Of a DNA stretch of 64,000 bases, positions 1 through 8,097 are shown piece after piece. The notes under the pieces were generated by a model. The model was not told the origin of the DNA, searched no databases, and worked only from the letters and a program-made list of their open reading frames with translations. The translations under genes were made by a program, and so were the position numbers. Position 1 is the stretch's first letter. Each line of letters starts with the position of its first letter. This DNA is from CAYFMP01 sp964344215 (GTDB lineage: Bacteria > Pseudomonadota > Alphaproteobacteria > Rhodospirillales > Casp-alpha2). The stretch is from contig CAYFMP010000004.1 of NCBI GenBank assembly GCA_964344215.1, positions 36,174 through 100,173 on the forward strand, read 5' to 3'.

Positions 1-466
1 CTATCTTGCCATCTATCTGGTCATGAACGTCGGTTGTTTCGCCTGCATCCTGTGCATGCGCCGCGGCGAGCGCATGGTCGAGGGGATCGACGACCTGGCG
101 GGTCTCAGCAAGAGCCATCCGATGTTGGCGATGGCGATGGCGATTTTCATGTTCTCGATGGCTGGGATCCCGCCGCTGGCCGGCTTTTTCGGCAAGCTTT
201 ATATCTTCCTCGCCGCCATCGAGGCGAAACTCGTTGGGCTTGCCGTCATCGGCGTCGTCTCCAGCGTGGTCGCCGCCTTCTATTACATTCGAATCATCAA
301 GGTGATGTATTTCGACGATATCGCCGAAACCCTGGACCGGCCGGTCGAACGTGAGCTCGGCGCCGTTCTGACGGTGGCCGGCGTGCTGATCGTGTTTTTC
401 TTCGTCTATCCCTCGCCGGTTCTGTCCAACGCGGCCGCCGCGGCGGCCTCCTTGTTCGCGGGCTGA
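1..466 (+). CDS. nuoN: NADH-quinone oxidoreductase subunit N, C-terminal part
   Basis: This is the C-terminal end of a membrane subunit of respiratory complex I, an antiporter-like subunit that carries protons while NADH reduces quinone. The reading frame is open from base 2 and enters from outside the window, so the start is missing. The visible 150 or so residues contain the family stretch MFSMAGIPPLAGFFGK and about three hydrophobic helices. MRR followed by IDDLAGL matches the usual NuoN loop between helices. The stop TGA at 464-466 overlaps the ATG of the biotin ligase by one base, so the two are probably cotranscribed as the end of the nuo operon, an order common in alphaproteobacteria. 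The last residues (AAAAAASLFAG) form an alanine-rich tail. Assignment as NuoN rather than NuoM rests on the tail sequence and on birA following directly. Confidence 0.93.
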   Translation, partial: YLAIYLVMNVGCFACILCMRRGERMVEGIDDLAGLSKSHPMLAMAMAIFMFSMAGIPPLAGFFGKLYIFLAAIEAKLVGLAVIGVVSSVVAAFYYIRIIKVMYFDDIAETLDRPVERELGAVLTVAGVLIVFFFVYPSPVLSNAAAAAASLFAG

Positions 467-1227
467 TGCGCGAGCCGAAGCTTCCCTCCGTCTACAAGTT
501 GATCTCTCGCGACGCGGTCGACAGCACCAATGCCGAAGCCAGGCGCCTGGCGGCCGCAGGCGAGGACGAGGCGCCGGACGGCACCGTGGTGTGGGCGAAG
601 CAGCAGACGGCCGGCCGCGGACGTCGCGGCCGCGGATGGGAAAGCCCGCCGGGAAACCTGTACTGCTCGATGATATTGCGCCCCGAGCGTCCGGCCGACG
701 AGGCGGCTCAGCTCGGGTTCGTCGCCGGCCTTGCGGTCTACGATGCGCTGGGCCTGCTTGGAGAGCCGGGCCACGAAGTCCACCTCAAATGGCCGAACGA
801 CGTCTTGCTGAACGGCCGCAAGGTGGCCGGCATACTCCTGGAATCGGAAGCGAGTCGAGCGGACCTGCCGCCCTGGATCGTGCTCGGGCTCGGGTTGAAC
901 GTCGGCTTCCATCCCGCGGACACCGAATTCCCCGCCACATCGCTTCGCGCCGAGGGGTGGCCGAGCACGGAGGTCGACGTCCTGGAAGCTTACTGCCGCG
1001 GCTTTCTTTCCTGGACGGCTAAGTGGCTGGACCAGGGTTTCGATCCCATTCGCAAGAACTGGTTGTGGCGGTGCCGCGGCCGCGACGAGGAAATCGAGGT
1101 GCGGCTTGAAAATGAGACGGTGAGCGGTATTTTCACGGACCTCGACGCCAACGGCGCCCTCGTCCTCGAGATCGGCGGCGAAGAGCGGCGTATCACGGCG
1201 GGCGACGTTTACTTCGCCAACGCCTGA
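466..1227 (+). CDS. birA: Biotin--[acetyl-CoA-carboxylase] ligase, monofunctional
   Basis: Biotin protein ligase activates biotin as biotinyl-AMP and transfers it to the biotin carrier protein of acetyl-CoA carboxylase and related enzymes in the cytoplasm. The 253-residue product has the biotin and ATP-binding loop GRGRRGR at residues 50-56 and the catalytic KWPND at 108-112. A short C-terminal SH3-like domain follows (about 205-253, ending in ITAGDVYFAN). There is no N-terminal winged helix, so unlike E. coli BirA it should not act as a biotin repressor. The ATG overlaps the nuoN stop by one base and coaX starts 14 bases after the stop. All three are therefore likely on one transcript. Confidence 0.95.
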   Translation: MREPKLPSVYKLISRDAVDSTNAEARRLAAAGEDEAPDGTVVWAKQQTAGRGRRGRGWESPPGNLYCSMILRPERPADEAAQLGFVAGLAVYDALGLLGEPGHEVHLKWPNDVLLNGRKVAGILLESEASRADLPPWIVLGLGLNVGFHPADTEFPATSLRAEGWPSTEVDVLEAYCRGFLSWTAKWLDQGFDPIRKNWLWRCRGRDEEIEVRLENETVSGIFTDLDANGALVLEIGGEERRITAGDVYFANA

Positions 1228-1241
1228 AGGAAGGGGCGTCC

Positions 1242-2018
1242 ATGCTACTGGCCATCGATTGCGGCAACACCAACATCGTCTTCGCGGTCTTCGACGACAA
1301 GGGGGAGGTGCGCGGCGAGTGGCGATCCTCCACCGATCCCAACCGGACGGCCGACGAGTTTGGAATCTGGCTCGAGCAGCTCATGCAGCTGGAGGGGGTC
1401 GGCCGCGACGACATTGACGCCGCCATTCTGGCCACCGTCGTTCCGGCCGGCCTGTTCTCGCTGAAGACCCTGTGCCGCAATTATTTCGGCTGTGATCCGT
1501 TGGTCGTCGGCGAAGACGGCGTCGAGCTGGGGCTGAAGATCCTGGTCGAGCGCCCCGACGACGTCGGCGCCGACCGCTTGGTTAACGCGGTCGCCGCGCA
1601 CGAGAAGTACGGGGGACCGCTTATCGTCGTCGACTTCGGCACCGCCACCACGTTCGACGTTGTCGACAAGGACGGCAATTATGTCGGCGGCGTCATCGCG
1701 CCCGGCGTCAACCTGTCGCTGGAAGCGCTGCATGGAGCCGCCGCCCAATTACCGCGGGTGGCGGTTTCCAGACCGGAGCAGGTGATCGGCAAGGCCACCG
1801 TGCCGGCCATGCAGTCGGGTATATTTTGGGGGTATGTCAGCCTGATCGAAGGGCTGGTCGGGCGTATCGGCAAGGAAACCGGCGTAGAAATGCGGGTGGT
1901 GGCGACCGGCGGGCTGGCGCCGTTGTTCGCCGAATCCGTCTCCTGCATCGAAGCCTCCGACCCCGATCTCACGCTGCACGGCCTGCTCGCCATCCATCGG
2001 TTGAACGCGGCATCATGA
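1242..2018 (+). CDS. coaX: Type III pantothenate kinase
   Basis: CoaX phosphorylates pantothenate with ATP, the first step of coenzyme A synthesis, in the cytoplasm. The 258-residue protein has the ASKHA-fold phosphate motif DCGNTN at residues 6-11. A second nucleotide-binding motif, DFGTATTFD, starts at residue 131 and is followed by GGVIAPG. Length and motifs fit the type III family, which is insensitive to CoA feedback and usually needs a monovalent cation. An AAGGAAGGGG-type ribosome site lies just upstream of the ATG. The stop TGA overlaps the ATG of the RNase J gene (ATGA), indicating translational coupling. The birA-coaX-rnj order is a recurrent alphaproteobacterial arrangement. Confidence 0.96.
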   Translation: MLLAIDCGNTNIVFAVFDDKGEVRGEWRSSTDPNRTADEFGIWLEQLMQLEGVGRDDIDAAILATVVPAGLFSLKTLCRNYFGCDPLVVGEDGVELGLKILVERPDDVGADRLVNAVAAHEKYGGPLIVVDFGTATTFDVVDKDGNYVGGVIAPGVNLSLEALHGAAAQLPRVAVSRPEQVIGKATVPAMQSGIFWGYVSLIEGLVGRIGKETGVEMRVVATGGLAPLFAESVSCIEASDPDLTLHGLLAIHRLNAAS

Positions 2019-3676
2019 ACACCTCCGACGAGCTCGTCTTCTTGCCGCTGGGCGGGGCGGGCGAGATCGGCATGAACCTCAATCTCTACGGATACGGTCG
2101 ACCGGGCGCCCGTGATTGGCTGATGGTCGATCTCGGCGTCACCTTCAACGACGGATCGGTCCCCGGCATCGACCTGATCATGCCCGATCCCGCCTTCATC
2201 GAGGAGCGCCGCGACCGCCTCGCCGGAATCGTCCTGACCCACGCCCACGAAGACCATCTCGGCGCCGTGCCCTACCTGTGGCCGAGGCTCGGTTGCCCGA
2301 TCTATGCAACGCCGTTCACCATTTCCATTCTGAAGCCGAAACTGAGCGAGGTCGGGCTGGAGAACGACGTCGAAATAATCGAGGTGCCGCTGGGCGGCCG
2401 GTTCTCGGTCGGGCCGTTCGATCTCGAGTTGATAACGCTGACCCACTCCATTCCAGAACCCAACGCCATCGCCATCCGCACCCCGGCCGGCACCGTCCTG
2501 CACACCGGCGACTGGAAATTCGATCCGGACCCGGTGGTCGGTCCGGTCTCCGACGAGGAAGCGCTCCGCAAGCTCGGCGACGAGGGAGTGCTTGCTATCG
2601 TCTGCGATTCCACCAACGCTCTGACGGATGGTGATTCCGGCTCGGAGGCAGGGCTGCTCGACAGCCTGACGGAGGTTATCGGAACCTGCGAAAAACGCGT
2701 CGCCGTCGCCTGTTTCGCAACAAACGTGGCCCGCCTCGAAACCATCTCCAAGGCGGCCCGGGCCAACGGCCGCGACGTCGTGCTGGCGGGACGGTCGCTG
2801 CGCCGCATCGAGGCGGCTGCCCGCGACAACGGTTACCTGGCCGATACGCCGGCCTTCATCGACGAGGAAGACGCGGGCTATATGCCGGAGAACAAGGCCG
2901 CCATCATCTGTACCGGCAGTCAGGGCGAGCCGCGCGCGGCGCTGTCCCGGATCGCCGCCGACGACCATCCCAGGGTCCGCCTCGACGTTGGCGATACGGT
3001 CATTTTCTCGTCGCGTATCATTCCCGGCAACGAAGCCGCCATCGGAAGACTGCACAACAAGCTGATCCGGCGCGGCGTTCGGGTGATCAGCGAACGCGAC
3101 CGTCACGTCCACGTTTCCGGCCACCCGGCCCGTGGCGAGTTGACCCGCATGTATCAATACGCCCGGCCGCACATTGCCGTTCCCGTCCACGGCGAGTTGC
3201 GCCATCTTGTCGCCCATGCCGAACTCGCCCGCCAGTGTCAGGTCAAGGAGGCGATCGTCGCCGAGAACGGCGCCATGGTCCGGCTCGGCCCGGGCGACGC
3301 GGGGATCGTCGAACAGGTCGAGGCCGGCCGCGTGGCGCTCGACGGCAACCGCCTCGTTCGCCTCGATGGCCGACTGATTCGCGAGCGGAACCGGGCGATC
3401 TGGAACGGCACCGTCGTCGCTACCGTGGTTGTCGACGGAAAGGACGGAGCGGCCGACGAACCGCAGATCGCCACCTGCGGGCTTGTCGAAGCCGAGGACG
3501 ATCCGGCTTGCGAAGCCGCCCGCCGGGCCGCCGGCGCGGCACTGAAGGAGGCGATGCATGAAAGGCGTGACGATGACGAAATCCGTGAAGCGATCCGTCT
3601 TGCCATTCGGAGGTCTTTCCGCGAAAGTTTGGACAAGAAGCCGGTGACGACCGTTCACCTGGTACGTATCGATTGA
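2015..3676 (+). CDS. rnj: Ribonuclease J (metallo-beta-lactamase / beta-CASP nuclease)
   Basis: RNase J is a 5'-to-3' exonuclease and endonuclease that matures rRNA and degrades mRNA in the cytoplasm. The 553-residue protein begins ELVFLPLGGAGEIGMN, the usual family N-terminus. The zinc-binding motif HAHEDH is at residues 76-81, followed further on by HTGDWKFD. The beta-CASP part includes ICTGSQGEPRAAL and the HVSGH and VPVHGE motifs. The frame is open upstream to about 1826, but the ATG at 2015 is chosen because it overlaps the coaX stop and gives the family N-terminus. RNase J is common in alphaproteobacteria and absent from enteric bacteria, so it is a taxonomic marker here. Confidence 0.96.
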   Translation: MNTSDELVFLPLGGAGEIGMNLNLYGYGRPGARDWLMVDLGVTFNDGSVPGIDLIMPDPAFIEERRDRLAGIVLTHAHEDHLGAVPYLWPRLGCPIYATPFTISILKPKLSEVGLENDVEIIEVPLGGRFSVGPFDLELITLTHSIPEPNAIAIRTPAGTVLHTGDWKFDPDPVVGPVSDEEALRKLGDEGVLAIVCDSTNALTDGDSGSEAGLLDSLTEVIGTCEKRVAVACFATNVARLETISKAARANGRDVVLAGRSLRRIEAAARDNGYLADTPAFIDEEDAGYMPENKAAIICTGSQGEPRAALSRIAADDHPRVRLDVGDTVIFSSRIIPGNEAAIGRLHNKLIRRGVRVISERDRHVHVSGHPARGELTRMYQYARPHIAVPVHGELRHLVAHAELARQCQVKEAIVAENGAMVRLGPGDAGIVEQVEAGRVALDGNRLVRLDGRLIRERNRAIWNGTVVATVVVDGKDGAADEPQIATCGLVEAEDDPACEAARRAAGAALKEAMHERRDDDEIREAIRLAIRRSFRESLDKKPVTTVHLVRID

Positions 3677-3686
3677 GTGGAATTGG

Positions 3687-4091
3687 ATGATCGGCCGCCT
3701 CAATCACGTTGCCATCGCCGTTCCCGACCTGGCCGCCGCAGCCGCCGTCTATCGCAGCGCGCTCGGCGCCAGCGTCTCGGAGCCGACACCCGAGCCCGAC
3801 CACGGAGTGAGCGTCGTTTTCGTCGAACTGCCGAATACCAAGATCGAACTGCTCGAGCCGTTGGGCGAGGCGTCGCCGATCGCCAAGTTCCTGGAGAGCA
3901 ACCCGGCCGGCGGCATGCATCACGTTTGCTACGAGGTCGACGACATCATCGCGGCCCGCGATCGGTTGATCGCCGAAGGAGCCCGGGTGCTGGGCGATGG
4001 CGAGCCGAAGACCGGAGCGCACGGCAAGCCGGTGCTGTTTCTTCATCCGAAGGATTTCTGCGGCACCCTGGTCGAACTGGAACAGGCGTAG
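3687..4091 (+). CDS. mce: Methylmalonyl-CoA epimerase
   Basis: This small enzyme interconverts the (R) and (S) forms of methylmalonyl-CoA, linking propionyl-CoA carboxylation to the B12-dependent mutase and the TCA cycle. The 134 residues form one vicinal-oxygen-chelate fold with two beta-alpha-beta-beta-beta repeats. Likely metal ligands are visible: His7 in RLNHVAIAV, a His in GGMHHVCYEV, and a Glu in GTLVELEQ at the end. The length is normal for the family. It starts 10 bases after the RNase J stop, in the conserved rnj-mce-DUF1467 order. Glyoxalase-like alternatives exist in the same fold, but the motif set and neighbours favour the epimerase. Confidence 0.93.
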   Translation: MIGRLNHVAIAVPDLAAAAAVYRSALGASVSEPTPEPDHGVSVVFVELPNTKIELLEPLGEASPIAKFLESNPAGGMHHVCYEVDDIIAARDRLIAEGARVLGDGEPKTGAHGKPVLFLHPKDFCGTLVELEQA

Positions 4092-4106
4092 AGGAGTCTT
4101 CGGAGA

Positions 4107-4346
4107 GTGGAACTCAGCAGCGCCGCGGCGATCTACTTCATCATCTGGTGGCTGGTCCTTTTCATGGTTCTGCCGTGGGGGGTGCGCCGCGTCGATCCGG
4201 ACGACCTGCTACCCGGCGAGGATCACGGAGCGCCCGAAAAACCCCGTATGCTCATCAAGTTGCTGGTGACGACGGTGCTGTCGGGAATCATCTTCGCCGG
4301 CGTCTACTACAGCATCGTTTCGGGCGCGCTGTCGTTTAGGCCTTAG
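4107..4346 (+). CDS. DUF1467-type small membrane protein
   Basis: This is a 79-residue protein with two hydrophobic helices (about residues 8-26 and 50-72) around a short loop with the motif RRVDPDDLLPGEDHGAP. That loop and the position downstream of mce and upstream of proS in related genomes mark it as the DUF1467 family, whose function is unknown. The start chosen is the GTG at 4107, preceded by an AGGAG-like site at 4090-4095. It follows mce by 15 bases and is probably cotranscribed. Here the expected next gene, proS, is displaced by about 6.4 kb of other genes. Confidence 0.82.
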   Translation: MELSSAAAIYFIIWWLVLFMVLPWGVRRVDPDDLLPGEDHGAPEKPRMLIKLLVTTVLSGIIFAGVYYSIVSGALSFRP

Positions 4347-4362
4347 ACACCGTCGTTGTCCG

Positions 4363-4896
4363 ATGAGCACCTACTGCGAAGCGGCGCCCGGCCACGAGTT
4401 CCATGGTCCATATCACGACCGGGAATACGGTTTTCCCTCCACCGACGAGACGGTTCTCATGGAACGCATGGCGTNNNNNNNNNNNNNNNNNNNNNNNNNN
4501 NNNNNNNNNNNNNNNNNNNNNNNNNNNNNNNNNNNNCGCATCGCCGCCTACCGCGAGGCCGACGTCAAACGACTGCTGGCCGACGACGGCATCATCCGCA
4601 ATCGCCTCAAGGTCGCCGCCATCGTCGACAACGCCAAGCGCGTTCAGGCCCTGCGCGCCAGCCACGGCGGTTTCGCCGGCTGGATCGCCGCCCACCATCC
4701 CCTGCCCAAGAAGGAGTGGGTGGGGCTGTTCAAGAAGACGTTCAAGTTCACCGGCGGCGAGATCACCGGCGAGTTCCTCATGAGCATCGGCTACCTGCCG
4801 GGGTCGCACCGCGAGGACTGTCCGGTCTATGCCGAGATCGCCGCCCTCGATCCGCCGTGGATGGAAAAGGGACTCGGTTTCTATATTGAGGACTGA
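4363..4896 (+). CDS. tag: DNA-3-methyladenine glycosylase I, interrupted by an assembly gap
   Basis: Tag removes 3-methyladenine from alkylated DNA as the first step of base excision repair. The visible start (MSTYCEAAPGHEFHGPYHD, then YGFPSTDE) and the second half (READVKRLLADDGIIRNRLK, FKKTFKFTGGEITGEF, then MSIGYLPGSHREDCPVY) match the HhH-GPD superfamily Tag proteins of alphaproteobacteria. Bases 4475-4536 are N. The frame is kept across the gap, but only about 21 residues fit where related proteins have about 30, so the true gap is probably longer. The lost part would hold the AGLSW-type active-site segment. The gene starts 16 bases after DUF1467. Confidence 0.85.
   Translation: MSTYCEAAPGHEFHGPYHDREYGFPSTDETVLMERMAXXXXXXXXXXXXXXXXXXXXXRIAAYREADVKRLLADDGIIRNRLKVAAIVDNAKRVQALRASHGGFAGWIAAHHPLPKKEWVGLFKKTFKFTGGEITGEFLMSIGYLPGSHREDCPVYAEIAALDPPWMEKGLGFYIED
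4475..4536. other. Assembly gap (62 N) inside tag
   Basis: Sixty-two undetermined bases lie within the 3-methyladenine glycosylase gene. The flanking reading frame agrees on both sides, so the placeholder length is a multiple consistent with the frame, but alignment by eye to the family suggests about 27 bases more are missing. Confidence 0.99.
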
Positions 4897-5025
4897 CATC
4901 GCGACCCATTGCCGCTTGCCGTGAGGTTTGCCGGTCACCTCCCGATTAGGCCTTTTCCCGGCGCCGTTTTGTACGCACATTAGAGACCGGGCCGGGGTCA
5001 CGGCCCGTCGGCAACCGAGGCGCTG

Positions 5026-6216
5026 ATGAACGAAGCATTCCTGAGCCATCTCCGCGGCGAACTCGAAAAGCTGGAAGAAACCGGCCTTTACAAGGACGAG
5101 CGCGTCATCACCTCGCCGCAGAGCGCACACATCACCGTCGGCGACGGCCGCCAAGTCCTGAATTTCTGCGCCAACAACTACCTCGGACTGGCCGATCACC
5201 CGGCCCTGCTCGAAGCCGCCAAGCAGGCACTCGAGCGCTACGGCTACGGTATGGCCTCGGTGCGTTTCATCTGCGGCACGCAGGAAGAACACAAACAGCT
5301 CGAAGCCCGTATCGCCGGATTCCTGGGATTGGAGGACGCGATCCTTTATTCGTCGTGCTTTGACGCCAATACGGGTCTTTTCGAGACGCTGCTGGGCGAA
5401 GAGGACGCGGTCATCTCCGACGCCCTCAATCACGCCTCCATCATCGACGGTATCCGGCTTTGCAAGGCGAAACGCCAGCGTTACGCCAACAGCGACATGG
5501 CCGAACTCGAGAAGTGCCTCGAGGAATCCAAGGACTGCCGGTACCGCTTGATCGCCACCGACGGGGTCTTCTCCATGGACGGCGTCGTCGCCAACCTGCC
5601 GGCGATCTGCGATCTGGCCGAAGCCTTTGATGCCATGGTCATGGTCGACGATTCGCATGCCGTCGGCTTCGTCGGCGCCCAGGGGCGGGGAACGCCGGAG
5701 CACTGCGGCGTCGAAGGCCGCGTCGATATCGTGACCGGAACGCTGGGCAAGGCGCTTGGCGGCGCATCGGGCGGGTTCACGGCGGCCAGCCGGGAGACGG
5801 TCGAGTGGTTGCGGCAGCGCTCGCGGCCGTATCTTTTCTCGAACACCCTGGCGCCGGTCATCGCCGCCACCTCGATGAAGGTTCTAGACCTGCTCGAGGA
5901 AAGCGACGACCTCCGCGTGCGGTTGCGGGAAAACGCCGCCTTCTTTAGGAAGGGCCTGAGCGATCTGGGGTTTTCGCTGGTCGCCGGCGAACATCCGATC
6001 ATCCCGGTCATGCTCGACGAGGCCCGCCTGGCCCGGGAAATGGCGGCACGGCTGTTGGACGATGGAGTCTACGTGACCGGGTTCTCGTATCCCGTCGTCC
6101 CCGAGGGGCAGGCCCGCATCCGCACCCAGATGTCGGCCGCTCACAGTCGCGACGACCTGACCGCCGCCCTGGAGGCCTTCGCTTCGGTCGGTCGGAATCT
6201 CGGCGTGATCGAGTAA
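5026..6216 (+). CDS. kbl: 2-amino-3-ketobutyrate CoA ligase (glycine C-acetyltransferase)
   Basis: Kbl is a PLP enzyme that splits 2-amino-3-ketobutyrate with CoA into glycine and acetyl-CoA, the second step of threonine degradation. The 396-residue protein is an alpha-oxoamine synthase. It shows LNFCANNYLGLADHP near the N-terminus, the PLP-stacking region VDDSHAVGFVG, and the Schiff-base lysine in GTLGKALGGASGG (about residue 244). The length matches E. coli Kbl (398). The ATG follows a 129-base non-coding stretch after tag that probably carries the promoter. tdh begins 15 bases after the stop, giving the usual kbl-tdh operon. Its two enzymes share an unstable intermediate. Confidence 0.97.
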   Translation: MNEAFLSHLRGELEKLEETGLYKDERVITSPQSAHITVGDGRQVLNFCANNYLGLADHPALLEAAKQALERYGYGMASVRFICGTQEEHKQLEARIAGFLGLEDAILYSSCFDANTGLFETLLGEEDAVISDALNHASIIDGIRLCKAKRQRYANSDMAELEKCLEESKDCRYRLIATDGVFSMDGVVANLPAICDLAEAFDAMVMVDDSHAVGFVGAQGRGTPEHCGVEGRVDIVTGTLGKALGGASGGFTAASRETVEWLRQRSRPYLFSNTLAPVIAATSMKVLDLLEESDDLRVRLRENAAFFRKGLSDLGFSLVAGEHPIIPVMLDEARLAREMAARLLDDGVYVTGFSYPVVPEGQARIRTQMSAAHSRDDLTAALEAFASVGRNLGVIE

Positions 6217-6231
6217 TCTTGGGAGATCGAG

Positions 6232-7269
6232 ATGGCGCAAACCATGAGAGCCCTGGTTAAGTCGAAACGCGAGCCCGGTATCTGGATGGAGGAGGTGCCG
6301 GTTCCCGAGATCGGTCACAGCGACGTGCTGATCAAGGTCGCCAAGACGGCGATCTGCGGCACCGACATCCATATCTACAACTGGGACGAATGGTCCCGGA
6401 AGACGATTCCGGTGCCGATGACCGTCGGCCACGAGTTCGTCGGCACCATCGTCGAGATCGGTCCGGAAGTGGAGGGATTCGAGGCCGGCGACCGGGTTTC
6501 GGGCGAGGGGCATATCGTCTGCGGCGCCTGCCGCAACTGCCGGGCCGGCCGCGAACATCTGTGCCGCAACACCAAGGGCGTCGGCGTCAACCGTCCCGGC
6601 GCCTTCGCCGAGTACCTTTGCATACCGGCCCACAACGCCTACAAGCTCCCGGAACAGCTCGACGACGATATCGCGGCCATCCTCGATCCCTTCGGCAACG
6701 CCGTTCACACCGCTTTGTCGTTCGACCTGATCGGCGAGGACGTGCTGATCACCGGCGCCGGGCCGATCGGCATCATGGCCGGCGCCATCGCCAAGAAGGT
6801 CGGCGCCCGCAACATCGTCATCACCGACATCAATCCCCATCGCCTGGAGCTCGCCCAAGCCATGGGGATTTCCCACACCATCGACGCCACAAATACCGAT
6901 CTGGCCGACGTCATGACGGATCTCGGCATGAGAGAGGGATTCGACGTCGGCCTCGAGATGTCGGGAAGTCCGCAGGCGTTCGGCGACATGCTCAAGGTCA
7001 TGAACCACGGCGGCAAGGTGGCGATCCTGGGCATCCTGCCGGCCGGCTCCGGCATCGACTGGCCGGAGGTCATTTTCAAGAGCCTGACGCTGCAGGGTGT
7101 CTATGGCCGCGAAATATTCGAGACCTGGTACAAGGGCATCGCTCTTATCCAGGAGGGGCTCGACCTGACGCCGGTCCTCACCCACCGGTTTGGCGTCGAC
7201 GAGTTCCTGGAGGGTTTCGAGGTAATGAACTCGGGGCGGTCGGGCAAGGTCGTCCTGGACTGGGCTTGA
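6232..7269 (+). CDS. tdh: L-threonine 3-dehydrogenase
   Basis: Tdh oxidises L-threonine with NAD to 2-amino-3-ketobutyrate, the substrate of the upstream Kbl. It is a 345-residue zinc medium-chain dehydrogenase. The catalytic zinc site is seen in ICGTDIHIYNWDEW and GHEFVGTIVEIG. The structural zinc cysteines are in CGACRNCRAGREHLC, and the nucleotide-binding motif is GAGPIGIMAG. The sequence KGVGVNRPGAFAEY is characteristic of Tdh. A GGGAGAT ribosome site precedes the ATG. The gene closes the kbl-tdh operon and converges with a small minus-strand gene 33 bases downstream. Confidence 0.97.
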   Translation: MAQTMRALVKSKREPGIWMEEVPVPEIGHSDVLIKVAKTAICGTDIHIYNWDEWSRKTIPVPMTVGHEFVGTIVEIGPEVEGFEAGDRVSGEGHIVCGACRNCRAGREHLCRNTKGVGVNRPGAFAEYLCIPAHNAYKLPEQLDDDIAAILDPFGNAVHTALSFDLIGEDVLITGAGPIGIMAGAIAKKVGARNIVITDINPHRLELAQAMGISHTIDATNTDLADVMTDLGMREGFDVGLEMSGSPQAFGDMLKVMNHGGKVAILGILPAGSGIDWPEVIFKSLTLQGVYGREIFETWYKGIALIQEGLDLTPVLTHRFGVDEFLEGFEVMNSGRSGKVVLDWA

Positions 7270-7302
7270 GGCCTTTCCGGTTCTCCATCGTAAGCTGACG
7301 GC

Positions 7303-7473
7303 TTAGGTCGGAATGTCGGTGCTCGGCGCCGAAAACATGAGCTTGAAGGCGATGCCGATGATCAGCAGCAGGGAAACGATCGCCAGGTACGGATCGCCGT
7401 AGGGCAGGGGTTCGAACAGACCGCTCCAGAAAACCCAAAGGTCATGAACGCCGCGTTCCAATGTCCTCAACAT
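7303..7473 (-). CDS. Small single-helix membrane protein, unknown
   Basis: This minus-strand frame encodes 56 residues starting at the ATG complementary to 7471-7473. I support it as a gene because an AAAGGAGA ribosome site lies 7 bases upstream (7481-7488). The protein also has one clear membrane helix (PYLAIVSLLLIIGIAFKLMF, about residues 29-48) after an amphipathic, aromatic-rich N-terminus (MLRTLERGVHDLWVFWSG). An in-frame ATG seven codons upstream is less well placed. I do not recognise the family. It lies between tdh and the holin-like gene and appears to be its own unit, since a terminator-like hairpin ends the genes upstream of it on the same strand. Confidence 0.55.
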   Translation of the reverse strand: MLRTLERGVHDLWVFWSGLFEPLPYGDPYLAIVSLLLIIGIAFKLMFSAPSTDIPT

Positions 7474-7672
7474 GGTCGTTTCTCCTTTCGACAACCCCGC
7501 TGCCGTAGCTTTGCCAAGCCCCAGGCCGGTGGTTTTGCGTCTCGCCGTTTCCGGCGGTTTGCCGTTTCGTGGGGAAACCCGACCGCGCTATGTGGTGCGG
7601 CCGCTCCGCGAACGTCGGGGAAGAGAATAGCCGAAGACGCCGTCAAATTCTGTGACGGCGCTCACATCTCCG

Positions 7673-7707
7673 AAAAAAAAGGAAAAAGCCCTGTATTACA
7701 GCGCTTT
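7673..7707 (-). terminator. Rho-independent terminator of the holin-like/purine permease unit
   Basis: Reading the minus strand, AAAGC and CTGT pair with ACAG and GCTTT around a three-base loop (7685-7707). Two T-rich stretches follow, complementary to the A runs at 7683-7687 and 7673-7680. The stem starts in the stop codon of the gene ending at 7706. Stem plus T-tract is the classical intrinsic terminator form. Confidence 0.8.
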
Positions 7708-8053
7708 ACGGCATCGGCCCCATGCGTCGCAACAGAAACCGGTTGTACAGCCAAGCGACGACGATGCCGAACAGGAAGCCGTCGACGAACGCCCAGACCG
7801 CTCCGGAGATGCTGCCGACAAACGTCGGCCCAAACCCGATATACAGGGAAGCCAGGACCGCTGCCAGGGGAACGCCCCATTCGAATAGCGCCGCCGCGAT
7901 TCCGAGCGCGAAGACGAAGAGCGCGCTGGCGACGCCGACGGCCAGTCCGAAACTGATAACGCCGAGCGTCCCGTAATGGGTGCGCGAAATGTCGGGTCGG
8001 ACGTGGGGCGGCGGTGCCTCGGGGCGTTCGTTGGATTGGTTATTGCCTGTCAC
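7706..8053 (-). CDS. Holin-like small membrane protein
   Basis: This is a protein of about 115 residues with a polar, proline-rich N-terminus and three hydrophobic stretches. They are GVISFGLAVGVASALFVFAL, the segment containing LAAVLASLYIGFGPTF, and the segment ending DGFLFGIVVAWLYNRF. The pattern LYIG..PT..G...G..W.F.DGF....I.AWLYN resembles bacterial proteins annotated as bacteriophage holin, though no phage genes are nearby and the real role is unknown. The start chosen is the GTG complementary to 8051-8053, which has GGAGAAAGGAA just upstream. An ATG six codons earlier (8071) lacks a ribosome site. It lies 44 bases after the purine permease stop, on the same strand. Confidence 0.6.
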   Translation of the reverse strand: MTGNNQSNERPEAPPPHVRPDISRTHYGTLGVISFGLAVGVASALFVFALGIAAALFEWGVPLAAVLASLYIGFGPTFVGSISGAVWAFVDGFLFGIVVAWLYNRFLLRRMGPMP

Positions 8054-8097
8054 TTCCTTTCTCCTCTCCATCTGGACCGCCCGCCCTGCCGTTATCC

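Noticed and set aside
1679..3703. Long open frame on the minus strand opposite coaX and rnj
   Set aside because: It is an artefact of high G+C third positions in the real genes; the translation has no domain, membrane or start support.
7291..7305. TAAGC/GCTTA hairpin between tdh and the small minus-strand gene as a terminator
   Set aside because: Only five base pairs and no T-tract; too weak to claim.
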